A stretch of DNA of 64,000 nucleotides, from NCBI RefSeq assembly GCF_003426735.1, contig NZ_QVON01000002.1:124001-188000 (forward strand), given 5' to 3'. The DNA is from Arenibacter sp. P308M17 (lineage in GTDB: Bacteria; Bacteroidota; Bacteroidia; Flavobacteriales; Flavobacteriaceae). The translations under genes and the position numbers were made by a program. The notes beneath the pieces were generated by a model that was not told where the DNA came from, ran no database searches, and worked only from the letters and a program-made list of their open reading frames with translations. This document shows, piece after piece, positions 17,058 to 26,112 of this stretch; the stretch's first letter is position 1, and every line of letters starts with the position of its first letter.

Positions 17058-17738
17058 ATGCAAATTACTTATCTAGGCCATTCCTCCTTACTAATTGTAA
17101 CGGCAGGAAAAAAACTATTGGTAGACCCATTTATTTCAGGAAATGAAAAGGCCAATGGCAAAATAGACATTAATGATTTAAATCCCGATTATATCCTGGT
17201 TACCCACGCCCATCAGGACCACACCTTGGATGTAGAGGAAATTGGAAAAAGGAACAATTCCACCGTGGTGAGCAATTTTGAAATTGCCACCTATTATGAA
17301 AATAAAGGGCTAAAAGCCCATCCCATGAACCATGGAGGAAATTGGAAGTTCAATTTCGGCAGCCTAAAATATGTAAATGCCATTCATACCTCTTCTTTTC
17401 CTGATGGGACTTATGGCGGCCAGCCTGGGGGATTTATTCTATCTTCCGAAGGGAAACAAATTTATATAGCGGGAGACACCGCCCTGACCATGGATATGAA
17501 GCTTATTCCGATGTCCTTTAAACTGGATCTTGCCGTATTGCCCATTGGCGATAACTTTACTATGGGAATCGATGAGGCCATCACAGCATCCAATTTTATA
17601 GAGTGCAACAAAATAATGGGCTGTCATTATGATACTTTTGGTTATATAAAAATCGATCATACAGAAGCCGTGCAAAAATTTTTCAAAGCTGAAAAGGAAT
17701 TAAGGCTACTGGAAATAGGGGAGTCCATAATGGTATAA
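17058..17738 (+). CDS. Metal-dependent hydrolase, UPF0173 / metallo-beta-lactamase fold
   Basis: A 226-aa protein with the metallo-beta-lactamase signature THAHQDHTLDV (HxHxDH, two-metal site), a later histidine in PMNHGG, GDTALTMD, and a C-terminal GCHYDTFGYI. This matches UPF0173/YtkL-like proteins, related to UlaG lactonase. The gene lies 14 bp before menC and reads into the menaquinone cluster; I recall the same neighbour in other flavobacterial men loci. Substrate unknown; a direct role in menaquinone synthesis is not shown. Confidence 0.88.
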   Translation: MQITYLGHSSLLIVTAGKKLLVDPFISGNEKANGKIDINDLNPDYILVTHAHQDHTLDVEEIGKRNNSTVVSNFEIATYYENKGLKAHPMNHGGNWKFNFGSLKYVNAIHTSSFPDGTYGGQPGGFILSSEGKQIYIAGDTALTMDMKLIPMSFKLDLAVLPIGDNFTMGIDEAITASNFIECNKIMGCHYDTFGYIKIDHTEAVQKFFKAEKELRLLEIGESIMV

Positions 17739-17752
17739 CCCAATTGTATTTC

Positions 17753-18805
17753 ATGAAAGCGACCTACAAAAAATACATTCTGGAATTCAAACGCCCCAGT
17801 GGTACTTCCAGGGGTGTTCTGACCCATAAAGAAACCTACTTTATGATTTTGGAACATGATAAAAAATTAGGAATTGGGGAATGTAGTATTTTAAGGGGCT
17901 TAAGTGTTGATGATGTTCCAGATTATGAGGAAACGCTCAAATGGACCTGTAAGAACATTAGTTTGGGTAAAGACCGGCTTTGGGAGATTTTGATGCCGTA
18001 TCCAAGTATTCAATTTGGGGTGGAACAAGCCTTTTTATCCCTAAATTCCAAAGATCCCTTTTTACTTTATCCTTCAGAATTCACCCAAAACAAAAGCTCC
18101 ATAGCAATTAATGGTCTTATTTGGATGGGAGATGAACATTTTATGCATCAACAGATCCAACAAAAATTAAGGGAAGGTTTCAAATGTTTAAAATTAAAAA
18201 TTGGTGCCATCGATTTTGAGAAGGAGATATCCCTTTTAAAATCTATTCGAAACAAGTACAATGAAAAAGAGATTGAACTAAGGGTCGATGCCAATGGGGC
18301 ATTCCTTCCTTCCGAGGCCATGCATAAATTGGAACGCCTTTCCTCTTTTGGCCTACACTCCATAGAGCAGCCTATAAAGGCGGGCCAAGTCAATGAAATG
18401 GGGGAGTTGTGCTTTAATGCTCCCGTGCCCATAGCTTTGGACGAGGAATTGATAGGGATTTCCGATGTAACGGAAAAGGAAATACTTCTACAAATCATAA
18501 GGCCACAGTATATCATTCTCAAGCCAAGTTTGGTCGGAGGGGTTAGGGGAAGTATGGAATGGATCGGAATTGCGGAGAAATTAAATATAAAATGGTGGGT
18601 CACCAGTGCCCTGGAAAGCAATATCGGGCTCAATGCCATAGCACAATGGACCTATACCTTGAATAACCCTTTGCCGCAGGGATTGGGTACCGGGGGATTG
18701 TACACCAATAATTTTGAATGCCCTTTAAGGGTGAAAAATGGAACGATATCCTATGAACACAGTGGAAATTGGGAAAATAATTTAATAGAGCATATATGTA
18801 TATAG
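17753..18805 (+). CDS. menC: o-Succinylbenzoate synthase
   Basis: A 350-aa enolase-superfamily enzyme that dehydrates SHCHC to o-succinylbenzoate in menaquinone synthesis. The start is ATG at 17753 (MKATYKKY); the longer frame begins with TTG. Superfamily residues are visible: Lys in CLKLKIG, Asp in RVDANGAF, Glu in IEQPI, Asp in ALDEEL, and Lys in IILKPSLVGG. The end overlaps the CPBP gene by 10 bp, so translation is probably coupled. Identification is supported by menE two genes downstream. Confidence 0.9.
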   Translation: MKATYKKYILEFKRPSGTSRGVLTHKETYFMILEHDKKLGIGECSILRGLSVDDVPDYEETLKWTCKNISLGKDRLWEILMPYPSIQFGVEQAFLSLNSKDPFLLYPSEFTQNKSSIAINGLIWMGDEHFMHQQIQQKLREGFKCLKLKIGAIDFEKEISLLKSIRNKYNEKEIELRVDANGAFLPSEAMHKLERLSSFGLHSIEQPIKAGQVNEMGELCFNAPVPIALDEELIGISDVTEKEILLQIIRPQYIILKPSLVGGVRGSMEWIGIAEKLNIKWWVTSALESNIGLNAIAQWTYTLNNPLPQGLGTGGLYTNNFECPLRVKNGTISYEHSGNWENNLIEHICI

Positions 18806-19755
18806 AACAGGGATATAAAGGAAATCATGAATCTTGGCGATACCTTGTAGGAGTATTGGTCATATTTATTGGCTGGCAACTTTTGGGGTCTATCCCACTA
18901 CTTGGGGTCCTAATAATTAAATCCTTTGGAGGGGAAACCTTTCCCTCGGATGTTGCCGGTATGTCCAAATTGGTAGGCAGCAATCTATTTCTCTTCCTAA
19001 TGCTCATTTCTTTTGTATTCGGACTTCTGGCCACCTTTCTTACCGTTAAATTCGTACATAGGCAAAGTATAGTTTCACTTACCACTAGCAGAAAGAAAAT
19101 TGATTGGAAAAGGGTATTCTTTGCTTTTGGCCTTTGGGGTTTTATTACAATATTGATTACGGGTTTGGACATCTACCTAAGCCCGGAGGATTATGTCTTC
19201 AATTTTAAACTGTTGCCCTTTGTTATCTTGAGCCTTATTTCGGTTTTATTGATTCCGCTTCAAACCAGTTTTGAAGAGTATTTTATGCGCGGATATCTAA
19301 TGCAGGGCATAGGGTTGATGTCGGGCAAAAGATGGGTTCCCTTGGTTATTACCTCTATGATTTTTGGATTGTTGCACCTTTTTAATCCTGAGGTTGATAA
19401 ATTGGGATATGGAATTATGGTCTATTATATCGGAACTGGATTTTTTCTGGGAATATTAGCGCTGATGGATGAAGGATTGGAATTGGCCATTGGTTTTCAT
19501 GCGGCTAATAATCTGTTGACCGCTCTTCTGGTAACCGCGGATTGGACCGCATTCCAGACCGAATCCCTCTATCGGGATATATCCGAACCGGAATTGGGCT
19601 GGGATGTTTTTGTCCCGGTTTTGGTGATCTATCCCATCCTTTTATATGTATTTTCAAAAAAATACGGATGGACGAATTGGAGGGAGCGCCTTATGGGCGA
19701 TGTGCGGACTGCTGAAACGGTAATTATAGGGGAAGCAAATGATTCCGACCTTTAG
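18796..19755 (+). CDS. CPBP-family intramembrane metalloprotease in the men operon
   Basis: A 319-aa polytopic membrane protein with about eight hydrophobic segments and the CPBP/Rce1 (Abi) motifs: EEYFMRG (Glu160, Glu161, Arg165), FGLLHLFNP (His194) and HAANN (His235, Asn238). These residues form the glutamate/histidine active site of CAAX-type proteases. It overlaps menC by 10 bp and menE by 17 bp, so the three genes should be co-expressed. Its substrate is unknown; why a protease is locked between two menaquinone enzymes is unclear. Confidence 0.9.
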   Translation: MYIEQGYKGNHESWRYLVGVLVIFIGWQLLGSIPLLGVLIIKSFGGETFPSDVAGMSKLVGSNLFLFLMLISFVFGLLATFLTVKFVHRQSIVSLTTSRKKIDWKRVFFAFGLWGFITILITGLDIYLSPEDYVFNFKLLPFVILSLISVLLIPLQTSFEEYFMRGYLMQGIGLMSGKRWVPLVITSMIFGLLHLFNPEVDKLGYGIMVYYIGTGFFLGILALMDEGLELAIGFHAANNLLTALLVTADWTAFQTESLYRDISEPELGWDVFVPVLVIYPILLYVFSKKYGWTNWRERLMGDVRTAETVIIGEANDSDL

Positions 19756-20815
19756 ACATATACATCCCAAATTCAAATTTAACGGAATCCATTATAATTT
19801 TGGGGATTTACAGGAATTGGCATATAGTCTGGTAAAGGAAGGAATGGATTTTGAAAAGGCCATTGGAAATTTCCTTTTGGATTGGCTGGACGATTTCGAT
19901 AACCTTGAAGTCCGTACCTCCGGATCTACCGGTACCCCAAAAGTAATTACCTTGAAGAAGGAATATATGGTCAGTTCCGCCCTGGCTACCGGATCCTTCT
20001 TTAAAATGGGACCCGGAACAAAAGCCCTTCAATGTCTTTCCGCCGATTATATTGCGGGTAAAATGATGTTGGTCCGGGCCTTGGCCCTAGGCTGGGAATT
20101 GGACACTGTAGAACCCTCTTCCAATCCTTTGCAGTGTATATCCAAATGTTACGACTTCGCGGCCATGGTACCCATGCAGGTACAAGGTTCAATATCCCAC
20201 TTAAATTATATAAGCACTTTAATAATTGGGGGTGCAGCTCTTTCCCCTGAACTGAAATCGGATCTGGGCAAGGTGGAGACCCAACTTTTTGAAACCTATG
20301 GAATGACGGAGACCATAACCCATATTGCCGTAAAGGAAATTGCCAAGGATACTGAAGATGGGAATTTCAAGGCCCTTCCAGAAGTTTTTCTTTCCAGGGA
20401 CCATAGGGATTGCCTAGTGATCGAGGCACCAAAAGTTTCAGACACCATTATAGTGACCAATGATTTGGTAAACCTTATATCGCCCACCGAGTTCCAGTGG
20501 TTGGGCAGGTATGACAATGTTATTAATTCTGGGGGGGTAAAACTGATCCCCGAACAATTGGAATCTAAGATGTCCGTCCTGATAAAATCTAGATTTTTTG
20601 TAGCGGGTATCCCTGATGCCTTTTTGGGCCAAAAATTGGTATTGGTGGTAGAGGGAAATATGGATAGGAACCAATTGTCCCAAGAAATCAAATCCCTGAA
20701 CACCATTTCCAAGTTTGAAATTCCCAAAGAAATATTTAGCGTTCCCAAGTTTGAGGAGACCGGTAGTGGAAAGGTAAATAGACCGGAAACATTGGCACTA
20801 CTAAATTTGCTATAG
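19739..20815 (+). CDS. menE: o-Succinylbenzoate-CoA ligase (short form)
   Basis: A 358-aa AMP-forming acyl-CoA synthetase that activates o-succinylbenzoate with CoA. Motifs: P-loop-like SGSTGTPKVITLKK (A3), ETYGMTETITHIA (A5), LGRYDNVINSGGVKLIPEQLE (A8, hinge) and a C-terminal lysine in SGKVNRP (A10). It is about 90 aa shorter than E. coli MenE, the deletion being in the N-terminal subdomain, which seems normal for Bacteroidota versions. It starts inside the CPBP gene. It converges on the carboxylase gene across a repeat-rich 156-bp gap. Confidence 0.9.
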   Translation: MIPTFRHIHPKFKFNGIHYNFGDLQELAYSLVKEGMDFEKAIGNFLLDWLDDFDNLEVRTSGSTGTPKVITLKKEYMVSSALATGSFFKMGPGTKALQCLSADYIAGKMMLVRALALGWELDTVEPSSNPLQCISKCYDFAAMVPMQVQGSISHLNYISTLIIGGAALSPELKSDLGKVETQLFETYGMTETITHIAVKEIAKDTEDGNFKALPEVFLSRDHRDCLVIEAPKVSDTIIVTNDLVNLISPTEFQWLGRYDNVINSGGVKLIPEQLESKMSVLIKSRFFVAGIPDAFLGQKLVLVVEGNMDRNQLSQEIKSLNTISKFEIPKEIFSVPKFEETGSGKVNRPETLALLNLL

Positions 20816-20850
20816 TTTATTTGAATGGGGTATTACTACATTCAATAATT

Positions 20851-20922
20851 TCCAAATCCCCAAATTGACACATTTCCAAATCCCCAAATCCCCAAATCCC
20901 CAAATCCCCAAATTGACACATT
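20851..20922. repeat. AAATCCCC tandem repeat
   Basis: Four perfect AAATCCCC units run from 20878 to 20909 and are followed by AAATTGACACATT. One further unit with the same tail lies just before (20851-20874). The array sits between two convergent genes, so slippage would not alter a reading frame. No hairpin terminator is evident here. Confidence 0.8.
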
Positions 20923-20971
20923 AACAAATTGCTACATTAGTACATTGATACATTGGTTAATTAGTATATTG

Positions 20972-22600
20972 TCAAACCTGTACCACCCCCATATTAAAGG
21001 GTCTTTCAATAGGGGCATGGTTGGCCGCCTCAATACCCATGGAGATCCACTTGCGAGTGTCCAAAGGGTCTATTACCGCGTCCGTCCATAAACGGGAGGC
21101 CGCATAATAGGGCGATATCTGCTTGTCATACCCCTGCTTTATTTTATTAAAAAGTTCGTTCTCCTGGGCCTCGGTTATTTTTTCGCCCTTCTTTTTTAGC
21201 GATGCCGTTTCTATCTGAAGCAATACTTTGGCCGCGGAATTTCCGCTCATTACCGCCAATTCGGCACTGGGCCAGGCCACGATCAACCTTGGGTCGTAGG
21301 CCTTGCCACACATGGCATAATTTCCCGCTCCGTAACTATTTCCTATAACAACGGTAAATTTTGGCACTACGGAATTACTCACCGCATTCACCATTTTGGC
21401 CCCGTCCTTAATTATTCCCCCATGTTCACTTTTACTGCCTACCATAAACCCGGTAACGTCCTGTAAAAATACTAAGGGAATTTTCTTTTGGTTGCAATTG
21501 GCAATAAAACGGGTAGCCTTATCGGCTGAATCGGAATAAATGACCCCGCCAAATTGCATTTCCCCATTTTTGGTCTTGACCACCTTGCGCTGGTTGGCAA
21601 CGATACCTACGGCCCACCCATCTATACGGGCATATCCGGTAAGTATGGTTTTACCGTAAGCTTCCTTGTACTGTTCAAAATCGGAATTATCTACCAGCCT
21701 ATTTATTATTTCCAGCATATCGTATTGTTCGGTCCTCGATTTTGGAATAATACCATAGATGTCATCTTCCCTTTCCTTGGGTTTTACAGCAGGGATCCTG
21801 TTGTATCCCGCCTTCTCATAGTCGCCTATTTTGCCCATAATGTTCCTTATGGTATCCAAAGCGTGCTTGTCGTCCTTCGCCTTGTAATCCGTTACCCCGC
21901 TAATTTCACAATGGGTAGTGGCACCACCCAAGGTTTCATTGTCGATAACCTCCCCGATCGCTGCCTTTACCAAATAGCTGCCGGCCAAAAAAATACTCCC
22001 CGTTTTGTCCACTATCAAGGCCTCATCGCTCATAATGGGAAGATAGGCCCCGCCGGCCACACAACTGCCCATTACAGCTGAAATTTGGGTAATTCCCATA
22101 CTGCTCATTACAGCATTGTTCCTGAATATTCTTCCAAAGTGTTCCTTATCGGGAAATATTTCATCCTGCATGGGAAGATATACCCCGGCACTATCCACCA
22201 AGTAAATAATGGGCAAGCGATTTTCAATGGAAATTTCTTGGGCCCTTAAGTTCTTTTTTGCCGTGATAGGGAACCAAGCCCCCGCTTTCACAGTGGCATC
22301 ATTGGCCACAACAATACACTGTTTTCCCTGTACATAGCCCATTTTTACAATAACGCCCCCAGACGGACACCCACCATGCTCCTCGTACATGCCATCGCCA
22401 ACAAAGGCCCCGATTTCAATGACTTCCCTGCCCTTGTCCAATAGTTGATCAATACGCTCCCTGGCACTTAATTTCCCCTTCAAATGTTGTTTTTCCAACT
22501 TGATTTTTCCACCACCGAGTTTTACTGTGGCCAGTTTGTTTCTTAAAGTTGATAATAGTAATTTATTGTGGTCTTCGTTCTTGTTGAAGTTGATATCCAT
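20972..22600 (-). CDS. Acyl-CoA carboxylase beta subunit (carboxyltransferase)
   Basis: A 542-aa biotin-dependent carboxyltransferase. N-terminal crotonase-fold domain: GKLSARERIDQLLD, GGVIVKMGYVQGKQC, and GSCVAGGAYLPIMSDEA. C-terminal domain: LVFLQDVTGFMVG and GNSYGAGNYAMCGKAYDPR. The motif set is closest to methylcrotonyl-CoA carboxylase beta chains (leucine breakdown), but propionyl- or geranyl-CoA carboxylases are similar. No biotin-carboxylase alpha chain is adjacent, so the partner must be elsewhere. It is divergent from the oxidoreductase gene (73 bp). Confidence 0.88.
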   Translation of the reverse strand: MDINFNKNEDHNKLLLSTLRNKLATVKLGGGKIKLEKQHLKGKLSARERIDQLLDKGREVIEIGAFVGDGMYEEHGGCPSGGVIVKMGYVQGKQCIVVANDATVKAGAWFPITAKKNLRAQEISIENRLPIIYLVDSAGVYLPMQDEIFPDKEHFGRIFRNNAVMSSMGITQISAVMGSCVAGGAYLPIMSDEALIVDKTGSIFLAGSYLVKAAIGEVIDNETLGGATTHCEISGVTDYKAKDDKHALDTIRNIMGKIGDYEKAGYNRIPAVKPKEREDDIYGIIPKSRTEQYDMLEIINRLVDNSDFEQYKEAYGKTILTGYARIDGWAVGIVANQRKVVKTKNGEMQFGGVIYSDSADKATRFIANCNQKKIPLVFLQDVTGFMVGSKSEHGGIIKDGAKMVNAVSNSVVPKFTVVIGNSYGAGNYAMCGKAYDPRLIVAWPSAELAVMSGNSAAKVLLQIETASLKKKGEKITEAQENELFNKIKQGYDKQISPYYAASRLWTDAVIDPLDTRKWISMGIEAANHAPIERPFNMGVVQV

Positions 22601-22673
22601 GTTGAGATGTCTTTCTTTTGCGCAATAAAGATAAGGAGTTATATTTATTAACTTTTACTAAATGATATGCTAA

Positions 22674-23657
22674 ATGGGCGAAAAAGTAAGGTGGGGAATT
22701 ATCGGGTTGGGCAACATTGCCCGTAATTTTGTTAAGGACCTGGCTCTGGTGGGCGAGGCTCAAATATATGGAGCAGCCTCAAGAAATTTGGCCAAGGCCA
22801 AGGAGTTTGTACTAGAACACAATATTTCAAATGCCTTTGGGAGCTACAGGGAACTTTTGGAGTGCAAGGAAGTGGATGTCGTATATATTGCCACGCCCCA
22901 CATATTTCATTGCGAGCTATCCATTATGGCCATGGAGCACGGTAAACATGTGCTGTGTGAAAAGCCCATGGGCATAAATAGGGAAGAGGTTAAAAAAATA
23001 ATCGCGGCAGCCCAAAAAAACAAGGTTTTTTTAATGGAAGCCCTATGGAGCCGTTTCAATCCATCCATCATGAAGGTAAAGCAATTGATAGAAGACGGGG
23101 AAATAGGTCCATTGGCCTATCTACATGCGGATTTTGCATTTTATGCCCTGGATAGGGACCTTAAAGGACGGGTATTAAACCCTGAACTGGCCGGAGGCTC
23201 TTTATTGGATATCGGTATTTACCCCATTTTTCTTGCTTATTTACTTCTCGGAAAACCGGACCGGATTTTGTCTACCTCCAACTTTCAGGACAATGGTACC
23301 GAGGTACAGACTTCAATGATCTTTAAATACGTCAGGGCACAGGCCATACTATATTCAGGATTTACCAGTAGATCGGAAATGAAGGCTGAAATTTCAGGGG
23401 AAAGTGGAAGTATATACTTGCCAACAAGATGGCACGAGGCGCAGGGATATATCCTTGAGAGAAATGGGGAAAAAGAGGAATTCAGCTTACCGACTACCGG
23501 CAGAGGATATTTTTACGAAATAAATGAGGTTCACCATTGTCTGAAACTAGGGCAGTTGGAAAGCAATATCTGGAGCCATAACAACAGTCTGGATTTAATA
23601 AGCTTAATAGACAGTGTGAGAAGTCAAAATGAAATCGTATTTCCTTTTGAGGAATAA
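22674..23657 (+). CDS. Gfo/Idh/MocA family oxidoreductase
   Basis: A 327-aa NAD(P)-dependent dehydrogenase with the N-terminal Rossmann signature WGIIGLGNIARNF and the family motif HVLCEKPMG, whose lysine is catalytic. The C-terminal half is the substrate-binding alpha/beta domain (AGGSLLDIGIYPIFLAYLLL, the usual GGG.LLD.G.Y region). Family members act on sugars, inositols or trans-dihydrodiols; the substrate cannot be told. A monocistronic gene. Confidence 0.9.
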   Translation: MGEKVRWGIIGLGNIARNFVKDLALVGEAQIYGAASRNLAKAKEFVLEHNISNAFGSYRELLECKEVDVVYIATPHIFHCELSIMAMEHGKHVLCEKPMGINREEVKKIIAAAQKNKVFLMEALWSRFNPSIMKVKQLIEDGEIGPLAYLHADFAFYALDRDLKGRVLNPELAGGSLLDIGIYPIFLAYLLLGKPDRILSTSNFQDNGTEVQTSMIFKYVRAQAILYSGFTSRSEMKAEISGESGSIYLPTRWHEAQGYILERNGEKEEFSLPTTGRGYFYEINEVHHCLKLGQLESNIWSHNNSLDLISLIDSVRSQNEIVFPFEE

Positions 23658-23764
23658 CTTGTGTTAAACTCCAGGGGAGGCCTTGGATTCCTTTTATGAA
23701 CCAACCCAAGGGTCGGGGTATAGAACCAGAAAGCCCGCCAAAAAGGTGGGATTCGTTCGACTTT

Positions 23765-23798
23765 CGTATTTCAAGGAGTGTACGGCTTTTGAAATACG
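23765..23798. repeat. Intergenic inverted repeat
   Basis: CGTATTTCAA (23765-23774) pairs with TTGAAATACG (23789-23798) around a 14-base loop, with no following T-tract. It lies in the 229-bp gap after the oxidoreductase gene. It may be a structured dispersed element. Confidence 0.45.
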
Positions 23799-23886
23799 GG
23801 TCTCAGGAATAAAGTTTTTTTGCAAGGGGACAATTTCTTGTAAAATTTCCGATATTTGAAGCGCTACAAACCAAACCAGTTAAAAA

Positions 23887-24069
23887 ATGGGAATGAATAA
23901 GAATACAGTACTTGCATGGGCAACCTTTATTATGATAATCGTAGGTCTTGCGCTTATAGCGCTGGGTGCTTTTAGATATGATGATGTAGCAGGATGGGGA
24001 TTTGCTTCCGTGGGAATAGGTTTCTTCGCAATTGCATGGGTTTTTAACGCCTTAAAGGGAAGGGTATAG
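23887..24069 (+). CDS. Small two-helix membrane protein (CAL67264 family)
   Basis: A 60-aa protein with two hydrophobic helices (TVLAWATFIMIIVGLALIAL and GWGFASVGIGFFAIAWVFNA) joined by a short RYDDVAG loop. This matches the CAL67264-type family of small flavobacterial membrane proteins. The start could be ATG 23887 or 23893. It precedes ettA by 106 bp on the same strand. Function unknown. Confidence 0.75.
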   Translation: MGMNKNTVLAWATFIMIIVGLALIALGAFRYDDVAGWGFASVGIGFFAIAWVFNALKGRV

Positions 24070-24175
24070 AACAATTCTTGGCAGCATAATTGTGCTGCGC
24101 CAAAGAATCCATAATTGGAAATTGAAAACACCTTACTTCAAACTAAAATAAACGAGTTAAATAACAAATACTAAT

Positions 24176-25867
24176 ATGTCGGACGATACGAAAGTCATTT
24201 TCTCCATGTCCGGGGTTACCAAAACGTACAAAACTGCCAATACCCCGGTATTAAAAAATATTTATTTAAGCTTCTTTTACGGAGCCAAAATAGGAATTCT
24301 GGGTCTTAATGGTTCTGGGAAATCCACCCTTCTCAAAATCATTGCAGGGGTGGACAAAAACTTTCAGGGCGATGTAGTTTTTTCTCCAGGATATAAGGTG
24401 GGATATCTGGAGCAGGAACCCCAACTGGACGAAAATAAGACCGTTTTGGAAATAGTCAAGGAAGGGGTGGCGGATACGGTGGCCATCTTGGATGAATACA
24501 ATAAGATAAATGATATGTTCGGGCTTCCCGAAGTATATGAGGATGCGGATAGAATGCAAAAACTCATGGACAAGCAGGCCGAACTTCAGGATAAAATTGA
24601 TGCCACCAATGCCTGGGAACTGGACAACAAATTGGAAGTTGCCATGGACGCCTTGCGCACCCCGGACCCCGATAAGAAAATAGGGATACTTTCCGGAGGG
24701 GAAAAAAGACGCGTGGCATTGTGCAGATTGTTGTTGCAGGAACCTGAAATTTTATTGTTGGATGAGCCGACCAACCATCTGGATGCGGAATCCGTTCATT
24801 GGTTGGAGCATCATTTGGCCGAATATAAGGGAACCGTTATTGCGGTTACCCACGATAGGTATTTCTTGGATAATGTGGCCGGATGGATCTTAGAGCTGGA
24901 TAGGGGGGAAGGCATTCCTTGGAAAGGAAACTACTCCAGTTGGTTGGATCAAAAATCCAAGCGCATGGCCCAAGAGAGCAAAACAGCTTCCAAAAGACAG
25001 AAAATATTGGAACGCGAGCTGGATTGGGTAAGGCAGGGAGCAAAGGGGAGACAGACCAAGCAAAAGGCCCGTTTACAGAACTATGACAAGTTGATGAGCC
25101 AGGACCAAAAGCAATTGGACGAAAAACTAGAGATCTATATCCCCAACGGACCTCGATTGGGGACCAATGTAATAGAAGCCAAGGGCGTAAGTAAGGCCTA
25201 TGGGGATAAATTGCTTTATGAGGACTTGAATTTTAAATTGCCACAAGCGGGCATTGTAGGTATTATTGGTCCCAACGGTGCTGGTAAAACCACCATTTTC
25301 CGTATGATTATGGGTGAGGAACAACCTGATAAAGGGGAGTTTGTAGTAGGTGAAACGGCAAAAATTGCCTATGTAGACCAGAGTCATTCCAATATAGATC
25401 CCAATAAGACCATATGGCAGAATTTTAGTGACGAGCAGGAATTGATAATGATGGGGGGCAGGCAGGTAAATTCCAGGGCCTACTTAAGCAGGTTCAATTT
25501 TTCGGGAAGCGAGCAGAACAAAAAAGTAGATATGCTTTCCGGAGGGGAGCGCAACCGTTTGCATTTGGCGATGACCCTAAAGGAGGAGGGCAACGTGCTG
25601 CTTTTGGACGAGCCGACCAATGATTTGGACGTTAATACCTTGAGAGCATTGGAAGAAGGTCTGGAAAATTTTGCAGGATGTGCTGTGGTCATTTCCCACG
25701 ACAGATGGTTTTTGGACAGGATCTGTACGCATATTCTATCTTTTGAAGGGGATTCCCAAGTCTATTTCTTTGAAGGATCATTCTCTGAATACGAAGAAAA
25801 CAAGAAGAAACGTTTGGGCGGGGATCTAATACCCAAGCGACTAAAATATAAGAAGTTGATACGGTAA
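24176..25867 (+). CDS. ettA: Energy-dependent translational throttle protein EttA (ABC-F)
   Basis: A 563-aa ABC-F protein, the usual length of EttA, which binds the ribosomal E site and gates entry into elongation according to ATP/ADP. Two ATPase domains: Walker A GLNGSGKSTLLKI and GPNGAGKTTIFRM, signatures LSGGEKRRVALCRLL and LSGGERNRLHLAM. The P-site-tRNA interaction motif linker lies between them (GNYSSWLDQKSKRMAQE, then a basic helix). No membrane segments, as expected for ABC-F. Confidence 0.95.
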   Translation: MSDDTKVIFSMSGVTKTYKTANTPVLKNIYLSFFYGAKIGILGLNGSGKSTLLKIIAGVDKNFQGDVVFSPGYKVGYLEQEPQLDENKTVLEIVKEGVADTVAILDEYNKINDMFGLPEVYEDADRMQKLMDKQAELQDKIDATNAWELDNKLEVAMDALRTPDPDKKIGILSGGEKRRVALCRLLLQEPEILLLDEPTNHLDAESVHWLEHHLAEYKGTVIAVTHDRYFLDNVAGWILELDRGEGIPWKGNYSSWLDQKSKRMAQESKTASKRQKILERELDWVRQGAKGRQTKQKARLQNYDKLMSQDQKQLDEKLEIYIPNGPRLGTNVIEAKGVSKAYGDKLLYEDLNFKLPQAGIVGIIGPNGAGKTTIFRMIMGEEQPDKGEFVVGETAKIAYVDQSHSNIDPNKTIWQNFSDEQELIMMGGRQVNSRAYLSRFNFSGSEQNKKVDMLSGGERNRLHLAMTLKEEGNVLLLDEPTNDLDVNTLRALEEGLENFAGCAVVISHDRWFLDRICTHILSFEGDSQVYFFEGSFSEYEENKKKRLGGDLIPKRLKYKKLIR

Positions 25868-25932
25868 GCTTACTGTTTTAATATTAATAAGGAAAGGTAG
25901 CCATTCCACCCAGAGGCAGTGAAGACGGAATG

Positions 25933-26064
25933 GATTGTAAGTGCGGGCAAGGGATTGTAAGCGCGAGCGTGGACGCCTGTCTGACGGCGAGGCAGGCCTG
26001 CCTTAGTCGGCAGACAGGCTTGCGCTAGCGGTGATTGTAAGCACGAGCGTAGACGCTCGCGCTA
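25933..26064. repeat. Short repeat cluster with GATTGTAAG units and dyads
   Basis: GATTGTAAG occurs at 25933, 25953 and 26033. The second and third extend into GCRCGAGCGTRGACGC (21 of 25 identical overall). Between them GCCTGTCTG (25975-25983) pairs with CAGACAGGC (26011-26019). The region is much more GC-rich than its surroundings. It lies in the 245-bp gap between ettA and the convergent MBL gene; no gene is visible. Confidence 0.65.
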
Positions 26065-26112
26065 GAGAAAGTGTTTTTTTGATTAATCAGGGCCTCAAAA
26101 TCCGACAATACC

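Noticed and set aside
20878-20909. CRISPR-like regular repeats
   Set aside because: The 8-bp units are directly adjacent with no spacers and no cas gene is near; it is a simple tandem repeat.
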